From Capnocytophaga canis (GTDB lineage: Bacteria; Bacteroidota; Bacteroidia; Flavobacteriales; Flavobacteriaceae): DNA of 64,000 nt. Shown piece after piece: positions 51,567-61,352 of the stretch (position 1 is its first letter; every line of letters begins with the position of its first letter). The notes beneath the pieces were generated by a model, which worked only from the letters and a program-made list of their open reading frames with translations, was not told the DNA's origin and ran no database searches. Made by a program: the position numbers and the translations under genes. The stretch spans positions 1 to 64,000 of the forward strand of contig NZ_CDOI01000057.1 of assembly GCF_000827555.1 (NCBI RefSeq), read 5' to 3'.

Positions 51567-52208
51567 TTATTCCTCAATTAAGGATTTGTTACGTGTACGC
51601 TGAATCCAAATCACAATTCCGTAAGTGATAAGTGCCATCGGAGCTAATAACATAAATCCGTTATTTTCGTATCCTAATGCATACAAACCTGTCTTTTTGA
51701 TAGGGTCGCCCAATACTTGGAATCCAAGTAGCGTTCCCGAACCTAAAAGCTCACGGAAGAAAGCTACGATAACAAGAGCCAACGCATATCCACCTGCATT
51801 TCCGATACCATCTAAGAACGATTTCCAAGGGGTATTTCCCAAAGCGAAAGCCTCAAAGCGTCCCATAATGATACAGTTTGTAATGATAAGCCCCACGAAT
51901 ACAGACAGTTGTTTACTCAACTCATACGAAAAGGCTTTTAGCACTTGATCAACAATGATTACCAACGCCGCAACCACCAACAATTGCACGATAATACGAA
52001 TTTTACCAGGAATAACATTTCTAATCAAAGAAATTACTACGTTCCCCACACTAAGTACAAATATTACGGACAATCCCATAACGATAGCTGCTTTAAGCTG
52101 TGCCGTAATCGCCAATGCGGAACAAATCCCCAGTACTTGTACGGTAATTGGGTTGTTATCCCATAGCGGGTCTGTAACCAATTTTACGTCTTTTTTTGAT
52201 AGTCCCAT
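51567..52208 (-). CDS. nqrD: Na+-NQR subunit D
   Basis: The 213-residue integral membrane protein has six helices, the start region DPLWDNNPITVQVLGICSAL and the symmetric half VGLIITNCIIMGRFEAFALG, both with the cysteines that, with NqrE, hold the intramembrane iron centre. It is part of the sodium-pumping core. nqrC ends 4 bp before it and nqrE starts 25 bp after it. Confidence 0.95.
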   Translation of the reverse strand: MGLSKKDVKLVTDPLWDNNPITVQVLGICSALAITAQLKAAIVMGLSVIFVLSVGNVVISLIRNVIPGKIRIIVQLLVVAALVIIVDQVLKAFSYELSKQLSVFVGLIITNCIIMGRFEAFALGNTPWKSFLDGIGNAGGYALALVIVAFFRELLGSGTLLGFQVLGDPIKKTGLYALGYENNGFMLLAPMALITYGIVIWIQRTRNKSLIEE

Positions 52209-52212
52209 AATA

Positions 52213-52947
52213 TTAGTTTTTTAAGTTTTTAATATAATCAACATAAGCACCAACGCCTGTTTTTACCATCTCATTTACTCCGTTTACGGTGAGGGTTGCA
52301 CCAGCAATAGCATCTACTTTTCCGTCTTCTTTGCGTTTGTTTTCAGGGTCTCCGTTTGATTTTGAACCCTCTACACTTTGGAAGTTACCCGAAGCGTCCA
52401 ACAAATGCTCTCCAATGAAATCGTCCATAAAGAAACGTTCTTTGATGTTTGACCCCAAACCAGCAGTTTCGCCTTTGTGGTCAAAGAAAACTCCCTGAAC
52501 GATAAGATCTTTATCTACAGCCACATATCCCCAAATAGCGTCCCAAAGACCTTTTCCAAAAACAGGAATGATGTAGAATGTTTTGCTATCTTTCTCTCCA
52601 ACGAAAAGAGGTAATCCCTTCTCAGCTGTCCATTTTGGGTCTTCAATCAAATCGGCTTCAACAGCTTGATTTCCTTTGATGAAATATTGCCCTTTGATGT
52701 ATTTTTTGAACTCGGCAGTAACCTCGTTTGTCGGAACAAAAGTTACATCTCCTTCACCCAAATTCGTATTCTGATTACGGTTTACGCCCATTGCGTAAAG
52801 TACGTTTTGTTGCTTTTCGAACTTTCTGTTCTCGCTGATTTTATCGCTCAACGCCGAAGAAACTCCCGCAAGCAACGCTCCTACGATAATTACCATTATG
52901 ATGGCAAAAATCACTGTATATGAATTACTTTCAGTTCTATTTGACAT
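52213..52947 (-). CDS. nqrC: Na+-NQR subunit C
   Basis: The 244-residue subunit has one N-terminal helix (about 9-30) and a periplasmic FMN-binding domain. Thr218 lies in AIAGATLTVNG, the place of the covalently flavinylated threonine (SGAT in Vibrio; the first residue here is Ala). The family motif DHKGETAGLGSNIKERFF is also present. It carries electrons outside the membrane, between the NqrF and NqrB steps. nqrB ends 2 bp upstream. Confidence 0.95.
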   Translation of the reverse strand: MSNRTESNSYTVIFAIIMVIIVGALLAGVSSALSDKISENRKFEKQQNVLYAMGVNRNQNTNLGEGDVTFVPTNEVTAEFKKYIKGQYFIKGNQAVEADLIEDPKWTAEKGLPLFVGEKDSKTFYIIPVFGKGLWDAIWGYVAVDKDLIVQGVFFDHKGETAGLGSNIKERFFMDDFIGEHLLDASGNFQSVEGSKSNGDPENKRKEDGKVDAIAGATLTVNGVNEMVKTGVGAYVDYIKNLKN

Positions 52948-52949
52948 AT

Positions 52950-54176
52950 CTATGCAGTTTTAGCTTTTAGACGTTTTTTTCTTCTTGCCACATTTGCCTG
53001 AACCACGTAATGGTCGATCGTTGGAGCAAACACGTTCATCAATAAAATTGCCAACATAACTCCTTCAGGATAAGCAGGATTGAAGCAACGAATCATTATC
53101 GAGATGAAACCTGCCAAAAATCCGTAGATGTATTTTCCTGTATTGGTTTGTGATGCTGTAACAGGGTCAGTTGCCATAAACACCGTACCGAAAGCAAAAC
53201 CTCCAACAAGTAAATGTTGCCAAGCCGGTAAGCTCCACAAAGTGAAGAATTTAGTTTCCTCCATTGCAGGTGCAAAAGCATTGAAGATATACCCCATTGC
53301 CAAACCTCCAAGAACCATACTCAACATAATTCTCCAACTTCCTATTTTAGTGAAGATTAAGAACAATCCTGCCAAAATAATCAATAAAGTTGATGTCTCA
53401 CCGATAGAGCCCGGTGTGAATCCGAAGAACATATCCGATACAGAAAATTTATCTGCAATGTTATGTTGTTGAGCCAAATGTCCAAGAATAGTTTCTCCTG
53501 AAATAGCGTCTAAATTCGCTCCTTTGGCGATTTCACCTGCTCTTTCAGTAGCTCCGTGTACCCAAATTTTGTCCCCACTCATCGAAGTTGGATAAGCGAA
53601 GAATAAGAAGGCACGGATAGTCAAAGCCGGATTCAAGATGTTCATTCCTGTTCCTCCGAAAACTTCTTTTCCGATAATTACCCCAAAGGCAACGGCAACG
53701 GCAAGCATCCAAAGTGGTAAATCCACAGGAACAATAAGCGGAACAAGCATTCCTGTTACCAAATATCCTTCCTCTACTTCATGTCCGCGAAGTGTTGCGA
53801 ATATAAATTCAATTCCCAAACCAACGGCATAGGAAACCACCACAAGCGGAAGCACTTTCATTGCCCCCAATGAGAAGTTTTTCCAAGTCCAAAAATCAGG
53901 ACTGAAAAATGACAATCCTGCTGCGTGAGCAAACTCTCCCGTAGCAGCATAATGCTGATAACCTGCGTTAAAAATACCGAAAATTAAACACGGAATTAGC
54001 GCCATAATTACAGTATTCATCGTACGTTTCAGGTCATCGGCCGCCTTAATGTGCGTACCCCCGTGGGTCGTTTCATTAGGCATATAAAGGAATGTGTGCA
54101 AAGCGTTGAAAGTTGTTTCAAGCTTCGTTCCTTTATATTTTTCTTTTAACGTATGTAATTTACTTTTTAAGCTCAT
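52950..54176 (-). CDS. nqrB: Na+-NQR subunit B
   Basis: The 408-residue membrane subunit has about ten helices. Thr229 in NLDAISGETI sits where NqrB carries covalent FMN (SGxT motif; the middle residue here is Glu where Vibrio has Ala). GKEVFGGTGMNILNPALTIRAF and FGTVFMATDPVTASQTNTGK are family blocks. NqrB binds riboflavin and is thought to hold the sodium path. The unknown 292-residue protein gene is immediately upstream, separated by about 60 bp. Confidence 0.96.
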   Translation of the reverse strand: MSLKSKLHTLKEKYKGTKLETTFNALHTFLYMPNETTHGGTHIKAADDLKRTMNTVIMALIPCLIFGIFNAGYQHYAATGEFAHAAGLSFFSPDFWTWKNFSLGAMKVLPLVVVSYAVGLGIEFIFATLRGHEVEEGYLVTGMLVPLIVPVDLPLWMLAVAVAFGVIIGKEVFGGTGMNILNPALTIRAFLFFAYPTSMSGDKIWVHGATERAGEIAKGANLDAISGETILGHLAQQHNIADKFSVSDMFFGFTPGSIGETSTLLIILAGLFLIFTKIGSWRIMLSMVLGGLAMGYIFNAFAPAMEETKFFTLWSLPAWQHLLVGGFAFGTVFMATDPVTASQTNTGKYIYGFLAGFISIMIRCFNPAYPEGVMLAILLMNVFAPTIDHYVVQANVARRKKRLKAKTA

Positions 54177-54236
54177 TTTTAAAAAGAATGATTGTTATAT
54201 TTTATTATTTTCTGCAAGAGGTAAATCAAAAAAAAT

Positions 54237-55115
54237 TTACGCTCTAACTCTTAATTTCAGTGCATCGTACGCTGTTTTGTCGATACGCATATACTGAATA
54301 AGGTTTTTGGTTTCAAATTTGATTTTGCCTTTATCGTCTTGTTGTGCCTTATTATTAATTACCGACACGTAATAAACACCTTCCAAGGCATATAAAACAA
54401 AAAAACTATGACTTTGCTTTTTATCAGACAAGGTTAATTCGGAGATTCGCTCATAATCACCTGATTCTAAATCACTTTTAAACGATTCTTGATCTTCAAT
54501 GTAAGATAACAACGGAAGTTTTTCTTCCTTAAACCATTTGTCAGCAACTTCGCTAAAAGGTCGTTTCGCTTGGTTTTTAGTTCCCAAGAAAGCTGCGTAG
54601 AAAATCACTATAATCTCGGCTACCCATACTATCGAAAGAAAAATACCATTAACTGTCGAACCTTTCACTCCCCAAGTTCCTACGGAATTGATTTCGGCTA
54701 TCAATGAAAACAAATCAGAAGGATTCAGTAACAAATGAAATAATTCTCCAAAATTGACGTTGCTGATTGCCACCCCAATACGATTATTCCCAATAGTATC
54801 GGTCGTATTCAATGCCAAATCTGCCCAAACTATCCATTGAGCATAATAAGCTACCAAAGCACCCAATAGAGTAAAGATAACCCCTAAGGCATAGTTACGA
54901 ACCTTCCCTAATTTGATAACTAAATTTGCAATCACCCCAGCAATAGCAAATCCGAACATAATGGTAATCAACACATTAATATAAACCAACGGAATATACC
55001 AAGTTGCGTAAGCGTAGATACCTCCCAACAACGGAAGTACGAACAACGATACCAATAAAAAATAAACAAACGCAACGGGAGAATACTTCCCAGAAGGCTG
55101 ATAATACTTTGTCAT
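54237..55115 (-). CDS. Unrecognised membrane protein between nqrA and nqrB
   Basis: I start at 55115 (MTKYYQPSGKYSPVAFVYFL); a start at 55139 would add eight residues. The 292-residue protein has about four transmembrane helices (about 14-36, 40-65, 72-95 and 155-178) and a soluble C-terminal part (about 190-290) that is rich in acidic residues and ends in a basic DALKLRVRA. The spacing within the operon, 29 bp after nqrA, and the same strand indicate cotranscription. It is not one of the six known Nqr subunits. A regulatory or assembly role in the complex is possible, but no domain supports it. Confidence 0.7.
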   Translation of the reverse strand: MTKYYQPSGKYSPVAFVYFLLVSLFVLPLLGGIYAYATWYIPLVYINVLITIMFGFAIAGVIANLVIKLGKVRNYALGVIFTLLGALVAYYAQWIVWADLALNTTDTIGNNRIGVAISNVNFGELFHLLLNPSDLFSLIAEINSVGTWGVKGSTVNGIFLSIVWVAEIIVIFYAAFLGTKNQAKRPFSEVADKWFKEEKLPLLSYIEDQESFKSDLESGDYERISELTLSDKKQSHSFFVLYALEGVYYVSVINNKAQQDDKGKIKFETKNLIQYMRIDKTAYDALKLRVRA

Positions 55116-55143
55116 AATGTTTTTCAAATTAAAAATCAAACAC

Positions 55144-56493
55144 CTATCCCAACTCCTGCATCATTAAATCCAAACCTTCACGGATAATCTTCTGATGGGG
55201 TTGTTTTGAAACACAAACAAATTCAGTAAGTGCAAAATCTTCAGGAGCAACTTCATACGCACCCAAGTTTTCCAACTCATCTAAATCTTTGTACAAACAC
55301 GCTTTCAAAAGTTGCATCGGATAGATATCCAACGGAAATACCTCTTCGTACATTCCCGTCATTACAAATGCACGATGTTCACCATTGGTATTGGTGTTCA
55401 AATTGTACTTTTTCTTAGGATTTAGCCAAGAAAAAGTCATTGCACGAGTTGTTGAAATTTTATTGAAAACAGGTTTGTTCCAACCAAAGAACTCATAATC
55501 ATCACCTTCTGGAATTGCTGTAACTTGGTCGTCGTAGTATCCTAAAAATCCGTCTTCTGACACCTTTTTACCTGTCAATACGTCACCACTGATTACACGC
55601 GTCCCACTTGATTTAACATTTCCATTCACTACGCTACTTACCTGAGCTCCTGCCACTACGGAAACGTACTGTGGTTTTTCAACACAAGACCCCGTTAGAG
55701 CTAAAGTACGTGTAATGTTGAAATGCCCCGATAAGAAAAGTTCGCCAATAACTACCAAATCTTGCGGAGTCACTACCCAAACCACTTCCCCTTTGTTAAT
55801 TGGGTCAATTTCAGCAATTTGCGTACTGACATTTCCAGCTGGATGTGGCCCTGATACGTTGTGAAGCACAATGTCTTTGAAGTTACGGAAAGGAGACAAA
55901 GAACTGTCTTTAAACACCGAAACATGTACTTTTCCAGTGGTCAGTTTCGCCAATGCAGAAAGAGCTACTTGCAACTGAACCTCTTTTCCTTTCAAGGCGT
56001 AGTCATAGTCGGGAGCAAGCGGATTAGTTTTACAAGCTGAAACAAAGATAGCCTTTGGTTTGTCATCAGGATTGGCAATGACGTCGTAAGGACGCTGTTT
56101 GATAAACGGCCAACACCCCGAAGCTAACAAATGCTCTTTGATTTGTTCTGCTGACAACTCTTGTACGTTCTTTTTTCCAAAATCTTTGAACTCTTGTCCG
56201 TTGGCCTCGATACGAATTTCCAAAATCCGACGTCTTTCCCCACGAACAATTTCTGTCACCTTACCACTGACTGGCGAAGGGAACAAAATACGCTCATCAC
56301 TTTTCGAATGAAAAAGAGCCTCGCCTGCTTTCACTTCACTACCCTCTCTTACAATAAGTTTAGGGATGATTCTATGAAAATCATCGGGTTTTATACCATA
56401 CGTTTTAGCCAGCGGAAGTTGCTTTATTGCCTTATCAGCCTCCCCTTCTAAGCGAATGTCTAACCCTTTTCGAATGCGGATGTCGTTTGACAT
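55144..56493 (-). CDS. nqrA: Na+-NQR subunit A
   Basis: I start at 56493 (MSNDIRIRKGLDIRLEGEAD), which fits NqrA; the frame runs 14 codons upstream without resemblance. The 449-residue cytoplasmic subunit has the family blocks DDFHRIIPKLIVREGSEVKA, VSACKTNPLAPDYDY and GFLGYYDDQVTAIPEGDD. It docks to NqrB at the membrane and contributes to ubiquinone/menaquinone binding. It is the first gene of the operon and has a TATATTTG box upstream. Confidence 0.96.
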   Translation of the reverse strand: MSNDIRIRKGLDIRLEGEADKAIKQLPLAKTYGIKPDDFHRIIPKLIVREGSEVKAGEALFHSKSDERILFPSPVSGKVTEIVRGERRRILEIRIEANGQEFKDFGKKNVQELSAEQIKEHLLASGCWPFIKQRPYDVIANPDDKPKAIFVSACKTNPLAPDYDYALKGKEVQLQVALSALAKLTTGKVHVSVFKDSSLSPFRNFKDIVLHNVSGPHPAGNVSTQIAEIDPINKGEVVWVVTPQDLVVIGELFLSGHFNITRTLALTGSCVEKPQYVSVVAGAQVSSVVNGNVKSSGTRVISGDVLTGKKVSEDGFLGYYDDQVTAIPEGDDYEFFGWNKPVFNKISTTRAMTFSWLNPKKKYNLNTNTNGEHRAFVMTGMYEEVFPLDIYPMQLLKACLYKDLDELENLGAYEVAPEDFALTEFVCVSKQPHQKIIREGLDLMMQELG

Positions 56494-56532
56494 ATCTGTA
56501 AAATTGTTAGTTAGTTTTATTAAAATTCGGCA

Positions 56533-56567
56533 CAAATATACTACAATATATTTATTTATGTAGCAAA
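56533..56567 (-). promoter_or_regulatory. Promoter of the nqr operon
   Basis: On the minus strand TTTG (56564-56567), 23 nt, then TATATTTG (56533-56540), 40 bp upstream of the nqrA start. Confidence 0.6.
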
Positions 56568-56698
56568 ACGGAAAGAAATTTTAATTTATCATACGTTTTA
56601 TTCTTTTTCTATTTGTGTGATAATGAGAAATAATCAATACTAAAAAAATAAATTTATAAATAATCTAAATAAATATTGTGTATTAATTTTAGATGACT

Positions 56699-56706
56699 TA
56701 CATTTG
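56699..56706 (+). promoter_or_regulatory. Promoter -7 box for the TonB receptor gene
   Basis: TACATTTG, 37 bp before the ATG at 56744. Confidence 0.55.
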
Positions 56707-56743
56707 CCCAGTTTTTTAATTAAACCAAATAAACTAATATTAT

Positions 56744-59038
56744 ATGAGAAAAAACAATTCTATCAGCTTAGCAAAAAATATTTTGATAGGCTCAATGAGT
56801 AGCTTTCTTTTATTAAATGCCGAAAACAAACTCTACGCATATTCAGAAAAGCTCAATTCAAAATCAATTCAAACAGCTCAATTTCAAATTGAAGGACAGG
56901 TAACAAACGACAAAGGAGAGGCTATGGCTGGGGTTAGCATCTTCATCAAAGGAAACCCACACAAAGGGACGCTCAGTGATAGCAACGGACATTTTTCACT
57001 AACAATTTCTCCCAATGAAATTTTGGTTTTTAAACACTTAGGATACCAAACAAAAGAGGTTTCGGTTGGAAACAATTCTTCTTTGAATATTGTGTTACTT
57101 CTTGAAACAGAGCAACTAAGCGAAGTAACCGTTACATCTACTGGGACAAAACGAAACATAAAAGATTTTACGGGTACAGTGAATGTTGTTTCTGCCAGTC
57201 AAATAAAGGAACTTGCCATTCCATCGGTAGGAGATGCTGTGCGTTTTATCCCAGGAGCTAATTATCAAGATGAAGATGGAAGGGGATTGCGTCCAAGCAT
57301 TGGGCTTCGGGGATTAGACCCTTCTCGAAGTACAAGCACATTGGTTCTTGTTGATGGAAAGATTCCTATTGGACAAAGCTATACCGATATGGCTACTTAT
57401 TATATGATGCCTGTGGGTGCGATAGAAAGTGTAGAAGTTATCAAAGGAGCATCTCCTGTTCTTTATGGTAGTGGTAGCATTGGTGGAGTTCTAAATATAA
57501 TCACCAAAAAAGGTGGGCAAACTCCCAAAAGTTCTGTAAACTTACAATATGGCAATGGTAATGCTATCAATATTGGAGCAGAGACCTCAGGAAGCGTTTC
57601 GGATATGACCTACTACGCTGGATATCACAGAAAACAAGGAGATGGACTTCGAACATCAAGAAGCAAATTTGCGGTGAATGATTTAACCTTAAATTTGGAA
57701 GGTAATTTTGGAGAAAAACATCAATGGAAAATATTCTTAAATGCTTTCACAGAAGACTCTGACACCCCTGGTGGACTCAACCAAAAACAATGGGAAGAAA
57801 ATCCTAAACAATCGGTGAATCCATACGATTTTTTTGAAGCAAGACGATTTAGTGGTACTTTTTCCTACAAACGAATTTTTGATGAGAACAATTCCTTAAC
57901 ATCAGCTGTTTATGGTAGTTATTTAGAAAGGGATTGGTGGCTTGATAATAGACATTCAGACCCTGCAAAAAGAAAATTCACAGCTGCTTTGCGAAACATT
58001 CCAAGTATCGGCATTTTCTCTGATTATGAACGCCTTAATGATTTATGGGGACATAAAAATAAACTTTTAGCAGGAATTCGCCTTCACGGTGATATTACGA
58101 ATATGATTTCTGTTGCAGGAGATGAATTTGGAGTAAAATCTGGAAAAGAAACGTCTTCAAGTGTTAATGCTATCTCAGTAATGGAAGGATATATTTTTGA
58201 TGAATTTTTCTTGAATGACCAATTCTCTATTAGTCCTGCCTTACGCTATACACACGCTGATTATGGCGTTAAAAACTATACTGCTGGAAGTTGGAGATCT
58301 GCTACTGAAAAAGCCTTAACTTATTCTTTTGGAGCTTTTTATAAGTTTTCTGAACAATATAGAATATATGCGACATATTCAAAAGGATATCAAATGCCTC
58401 GTTTTCGAGATGCAATGGAAGCATCAGAAGATTTGAATGCAGAATCATCAAATAACTATGAAATAGGATTTAGAACACAACCTGCAGAATGGATTGATTT
58501 GGACTTAAGTGCTTATATTCTTGATTTTGACAACAAAATTGTTCGGGAAAGTGGGCTTTTGAAAAATGGTGTCAAATCATTACATCAAGGAATTGAAGGG
58601 TCGGGAAATATTTATCTTTCAAAAAATATAAAACTATATGGTAATGCTTCCATACAAAAAGCCACTTTTTCTACTGGAACATATAAAGGAAATAGATTGC
58701 CTTATGCTCCAAAATATATGGCAAGTGCAGGGATTCGCCACCAAATAGAAATTGGAACGGGGGTTCTTAGCACAAATGTATATGGAAATTTTGTAAGTAC
58801 TCAATTTTCAGATGTAGCAAATACTGAAGCTGGGTCTGCAAATGGAAATATCGGTGCTATTCCAAGATATTATTTACTAAACGCTACAATTAACTATCGT
58901 ATAGGGAATTGGAATTTTAATGCTAATGGATTAAACTTACTAAATCGAACATATTTTACCTCTCGACATAGTTCTTGGGGAGGTATTATGCCCGCCTCTA
59001 CTATAAATGTTGCCGTAGGAGCAAGTTACTCTTTTTAA
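56744..59038 (+). CDS. TonB-dependent outer-membrane receptor (siderophore or iron type)
   Basis: The 764-residue protein has a signal segment (about 1-33), a carboxypeptidase-regulatory-like domain (about 46-125, IEGQVTNDKGEAMAGVSIFI, typical of Bacteroidota receptors), a plug domain (about 130-250, with SIGLRGLDPSRSTSTLVLVD and YGSGSIGGVLNIITKKGG) and a 22-strand barrel ending in the aromatic residue F. The plug resembles FecA-like iron and siderophore receptors more than SusC, so iron uptake is the leading guess. The barrel-ending VAVGASYSF is a typical outer-membrane sorting terminus. No SusD partner is present, consistent with a non-glycan substrate. Confidence 0.9.
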   Translation: MRKNNSISLAKNILIGSMSSFLLLNAENKLYAYSEKLNSKSIQTAQFQIEGQVTNDKGEAMAGVSIFIKGNPHKGTLSDSNGHFSLTISPNEILVFKHLGYQTKEVSVGNNSSLNIVLLLETEQLSEVTVTSTGTKRNIKDFTGTVNVVSASQIKELAIPSVGDAVRFIPGANYQDEDGRGLRPSIGLRGLDPSRSTSTLVLVDGKIPIGQSYTDMATYYMMPVGAIESVEVIKGASPVLYGSGSIGGVLNIITKKGGQTPKSSVNLQYGNGNAINIGAETSGSVSDMTYYAGYHRKQGDGLRTSRSKFAVNDLTLNLEGNFGEKHQWKIFLNAFTEDSDTPGGLNQKQWEENPKQSVNPYDFFEARRFSGTFSYKRIFDENNSLTSAVYGSYLERDWWLDNRHSDPAKRKFTAALRNIPSIGIFSDYERLNDLWGHKNKLLAGIRLHGDITNMISVAGDEFGVKSGKETSSSVNAISVMEGYIFDEFFLNDQFSISPALRYTHADYGVKNYTAGSWRSATEKALTYSFGAFYKFSEQYRIYATYSKGYQMPRFRDAMEASEDLNAESSNNYEIGFRTQPAEWIDLDLSAYILDFDNKIVRESGLLKNGVKSLHQGIEGSGNIYLSKNIKLYGNASIQKATFSTGTYKGNRLPYAPKYMASAGIRHQIEIGTGVLSTNVYGNFVSTQFSDVANTEAGSANGNIGAIPRYYLLNATINYRIGNWNFNANGLNLLNRTYFTSRHSSWGGIMPASTINVAVGASYSF

Positions 59039-59055
59039 ATTTACGTTACTACAAA

Positions 59056-59090
59056 AGAGGCTGTCCGAAAAGGTCAGCCTCTACTTTTTT
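59056..59090 (+). terminator. Terminator of the TonB receptor gene
   Basis: AGAGGCTGTCC and GGTCAGCCTCT form an 11-bp stem with one T-T mismatch and a GAAAA loop, followed by ACTTTTTT. It separates the convergent receptor and S46 genes. It shares GGCTGTCCGAAAA with the element at 17936. Confidence 0.85.
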
Positions 59091-59096
59091 ATCATA

Positions 59097-61244
59097 TTAC
59101 TCCACGATGGTCATCTCATCGACAATATGTTTTGCCCCTGCATACTTGTCAATCACCCACAATACGTAACGAATGTCCACATTGATAGTTCGTTGTAATT
59201 TCGGGTCAAAAATCACATCTCCCGCCATAGCTTCGATATTTCCGTCGAAGGCGAGACCGATAAGCTCCCCTTTCCCGTTCATAACAGGTGAACCTGAGTT
59301 ACCTCCGGTAATATCATTATCAGTCAAGAAATTAACATGCATTGTTCCATCTTTATCCAAATAGCGCCCAAAATCATTTTTATCATACATTTCCACCAAT
59401 CGTTTTGGCATATCAAATTCTGAATCGTTTGGTTTATATTTTGCTACCATTGACTTGAATGTTGTGTAGTTATTCAATGAAGCATCTGCGTTGCGAGGAT
59501 CGGCAGGTAGCGATTTAACAGTTCCGTAAGTAAGTCGCAACGTTGAGTTTGCATCTGGATATTGAATACGACTGATACCTGATTTACGCAAACCATCTAC
59601 ATATTTTCTGTATGCCTTACTGTAAGCATCTTCCAACGCGTTTAATTCTTCTGAACTTTCTCGCAACTTGGCTATTAATGATTTAGACAACAAAATCAAC
59701 GGATCATTTTTAAGTCTTTCTGCATTTGGATTGTCCATAAACTCTTGTACACGTTCTTTACTTGCTACCACGCTCACTGAAAAAGCTTCTTCAACAAAGC
59801 GGTCGAAATCACCTCGATATTCTCTATTAATTTTTTCAACTTCATCTGCTAAATTTTTGCCTTTCATCGCGTACAACTTCAAGGTTTTTGCTAAAATAGC
59901 TTTTTCCGCAGGAATATGCATATTATCGTAAACAGCTGAAAGCCTTTCATCTATAGATGCAGCCATTGTAATTCTCGCCATGTGTGGAGCTTCAACTAAT
60001 TTCCCTAATTGGTTGTTCAACTCGAATGGAAGAACACTAAAATTAGTGGCACGGAACAGCGTTTGTAGATAATTTCTATCAGCTGAACGCTCATTGGTAC
60101 GCTCAAAATAGGTTGCAATGGTTTGTAGCACATCTCCGTAAGTGGCTCTATTAGCTTTTTTTCTTGCCCATTTTGCAAATTTTGCTTCGTAAGAACGTTT
60201 CACATCAGCAGTCTTGTGGAGAGTTAAAGCCTCAATCATTCCCTGTCTGTTTTTCCAGTAGTTCGCAATTTGAGCATATTTTGAAGCATACATCAAACGA
60301 ACTGCAGGATCAGCATCCATAAACGGTTTCATACCGTCCATAGCCGCTTTTGAAGATTCAACCCATGCAGGGTAGGCATATTTCACATTTTGATCTACCC
60401 AATGCGATGGCACCCAACGGTTAGTACGTCCTGGATAACCTAAAATCATTGCAAAATCATTTTCTTTAACCCCTTTGATACTGACTGCCAAATGTCTTTT
60501 GGATTTCATTGGAATGTTATCAGCTGCGTATTCGGCTGCATTTCCATTTTTATCGGTATAGACACGGAATAAAGAAAAATCTCCTGTTTGACGAGGCCAC
60601 TCCCAGTTATCGGTATCACCCCCAAATTTACCAATACTTTCCTCTGGCGTACCTACCAAACGTACATCCTTAAAATCTTGGTAAACAAAATAATAGTACT
60701 CATTTCCTTGAAAAAACGGACGCACTGAAACCACATATTTTCCATTTTCACTATTTTCTTTAATAATCTTTGCAGTTTCGCGATTCAAAGCTGCTTCTCG
60801 ATCTTTTTCCGACATTTGATCATTCACCACTGCCAACATACGTTCAGTTACGTTATCCATACGCACAAAAAAACGTACGTAGAGCGAGGAAGGTTTTATG
60901 TCGTCTTGGTCACTCTTTGACCAAAAACCATCACGCAAATAGTTGTTTTCGGGAGTAGAAACTTCAGCAATTTGACGGTAACCACAGTGGTGATTTGTCA
61001 ACACCAACCCTCTGGGAGAAATAATACTCGCTGTACACCCTCCGTTAAACTGCACAATAGCATCTTTCAAACTATTGTTATTGATGTCATAAATCTCTTT
61101 TGCCGTGAGCTGTAAACCTTTTTTCTGCATATCACGTTGGTTCAAACGTTCAATAAACATCAAAAACCACATCCCTTCATCGGCACGAATCACACTCGGA
61201 ACGAATGTAAAAGCCGCAACAATTGCTACAATTATTTTCTTCAT
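59097..61244 (-). CDS. S46 dipeptidyl-peptidase, DPP7-like
   Basis: The 715-residue exported enzyme has a signal peptide (about 1-21), a chymotrypsin-fold catalytic domain with VLTNHHCGY (His85 or 86) and GGNSGSPV (Ser650), and an alpha-helical lid (about 270-560) that selects for dipeptides. Eighteen residues after the catalytic serine, at position 668, is Gly (FDGN). In P. gingivalis DPP7 this is also Gly, whereas DPP11 has Arg and prefers acidic residues. The enzyme should therefore release dipeptides with hydrophobic P1 residues in the periplasm, supplying amino acids for growth. Confidence 0.88.
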   Translation of the reverse strand: MKKIIVAIVAAFTFVPSVIRADEGMWFLMFIERLNQRDMQKKGLQLTAKEIYDINNNSLKDAIVQFNGGCTASIISPRGLVLTNHHCGYRQIAEVSTPENNYLRDGFWSKSDQDDIKPSSLYVRFFVRMDNVTERMLAVVNDQMSEKDREAALNRETAKIIKENSENGKYVVSVRPFFQGNEYYYFVYQDFKDVRLVGTPEESIGKFGGDTDNWEWPRQTGDFSLFRVYTDKNGNAAEYAADNIPMKSKRHLAVSIKGVKENDFAMILGYPGRTNRWVPSHWVDQNVKYAYPAWVESSKAAMDGMKPFMDADPAVRLMYASKYAQIANYWKNRQGMIEALTLHKTADVKRSYEAKFAKWARKKANRATYGDVLQTIATYFERTNERSADRNYLQTLFRATNFSVLPFELNNQLGKLVEAPHMARITMAASIDERLSAVYDNMHIPAEKAILAKTLKLYAMKGKNLADEVEKINREYRGDFDRFVEEAFSVSVVASKERVQEFMDNPNAERLKNDPLILLSKSLIAKLRESSEELNALEDAYSKAYRKYVDGLRKSGISRIQYPDANSTLRLTYGTVKSLPADPRNADASLNNYTTFKSMVAKYKPNDSEFDMPKRLVEMYDKNDFGRYLDKDGTMHVNFLTDNDITGGNSGSPVMNGKGELIGLAFDGNIEAMAGDVIFDPKLQRTINVDIRYVLWVIDKYAGAKHIVDEMTIVE

Positions 61245-61352
61245 TTTACTGATAAATTTATATTAAAGGCTTAAAGGTAAATATTATCTGCAAATTAAAT
61301 CATACTTTAAGATTATTTAACTTTTATCGGAGAGAATTCTTTACAAAATAAA

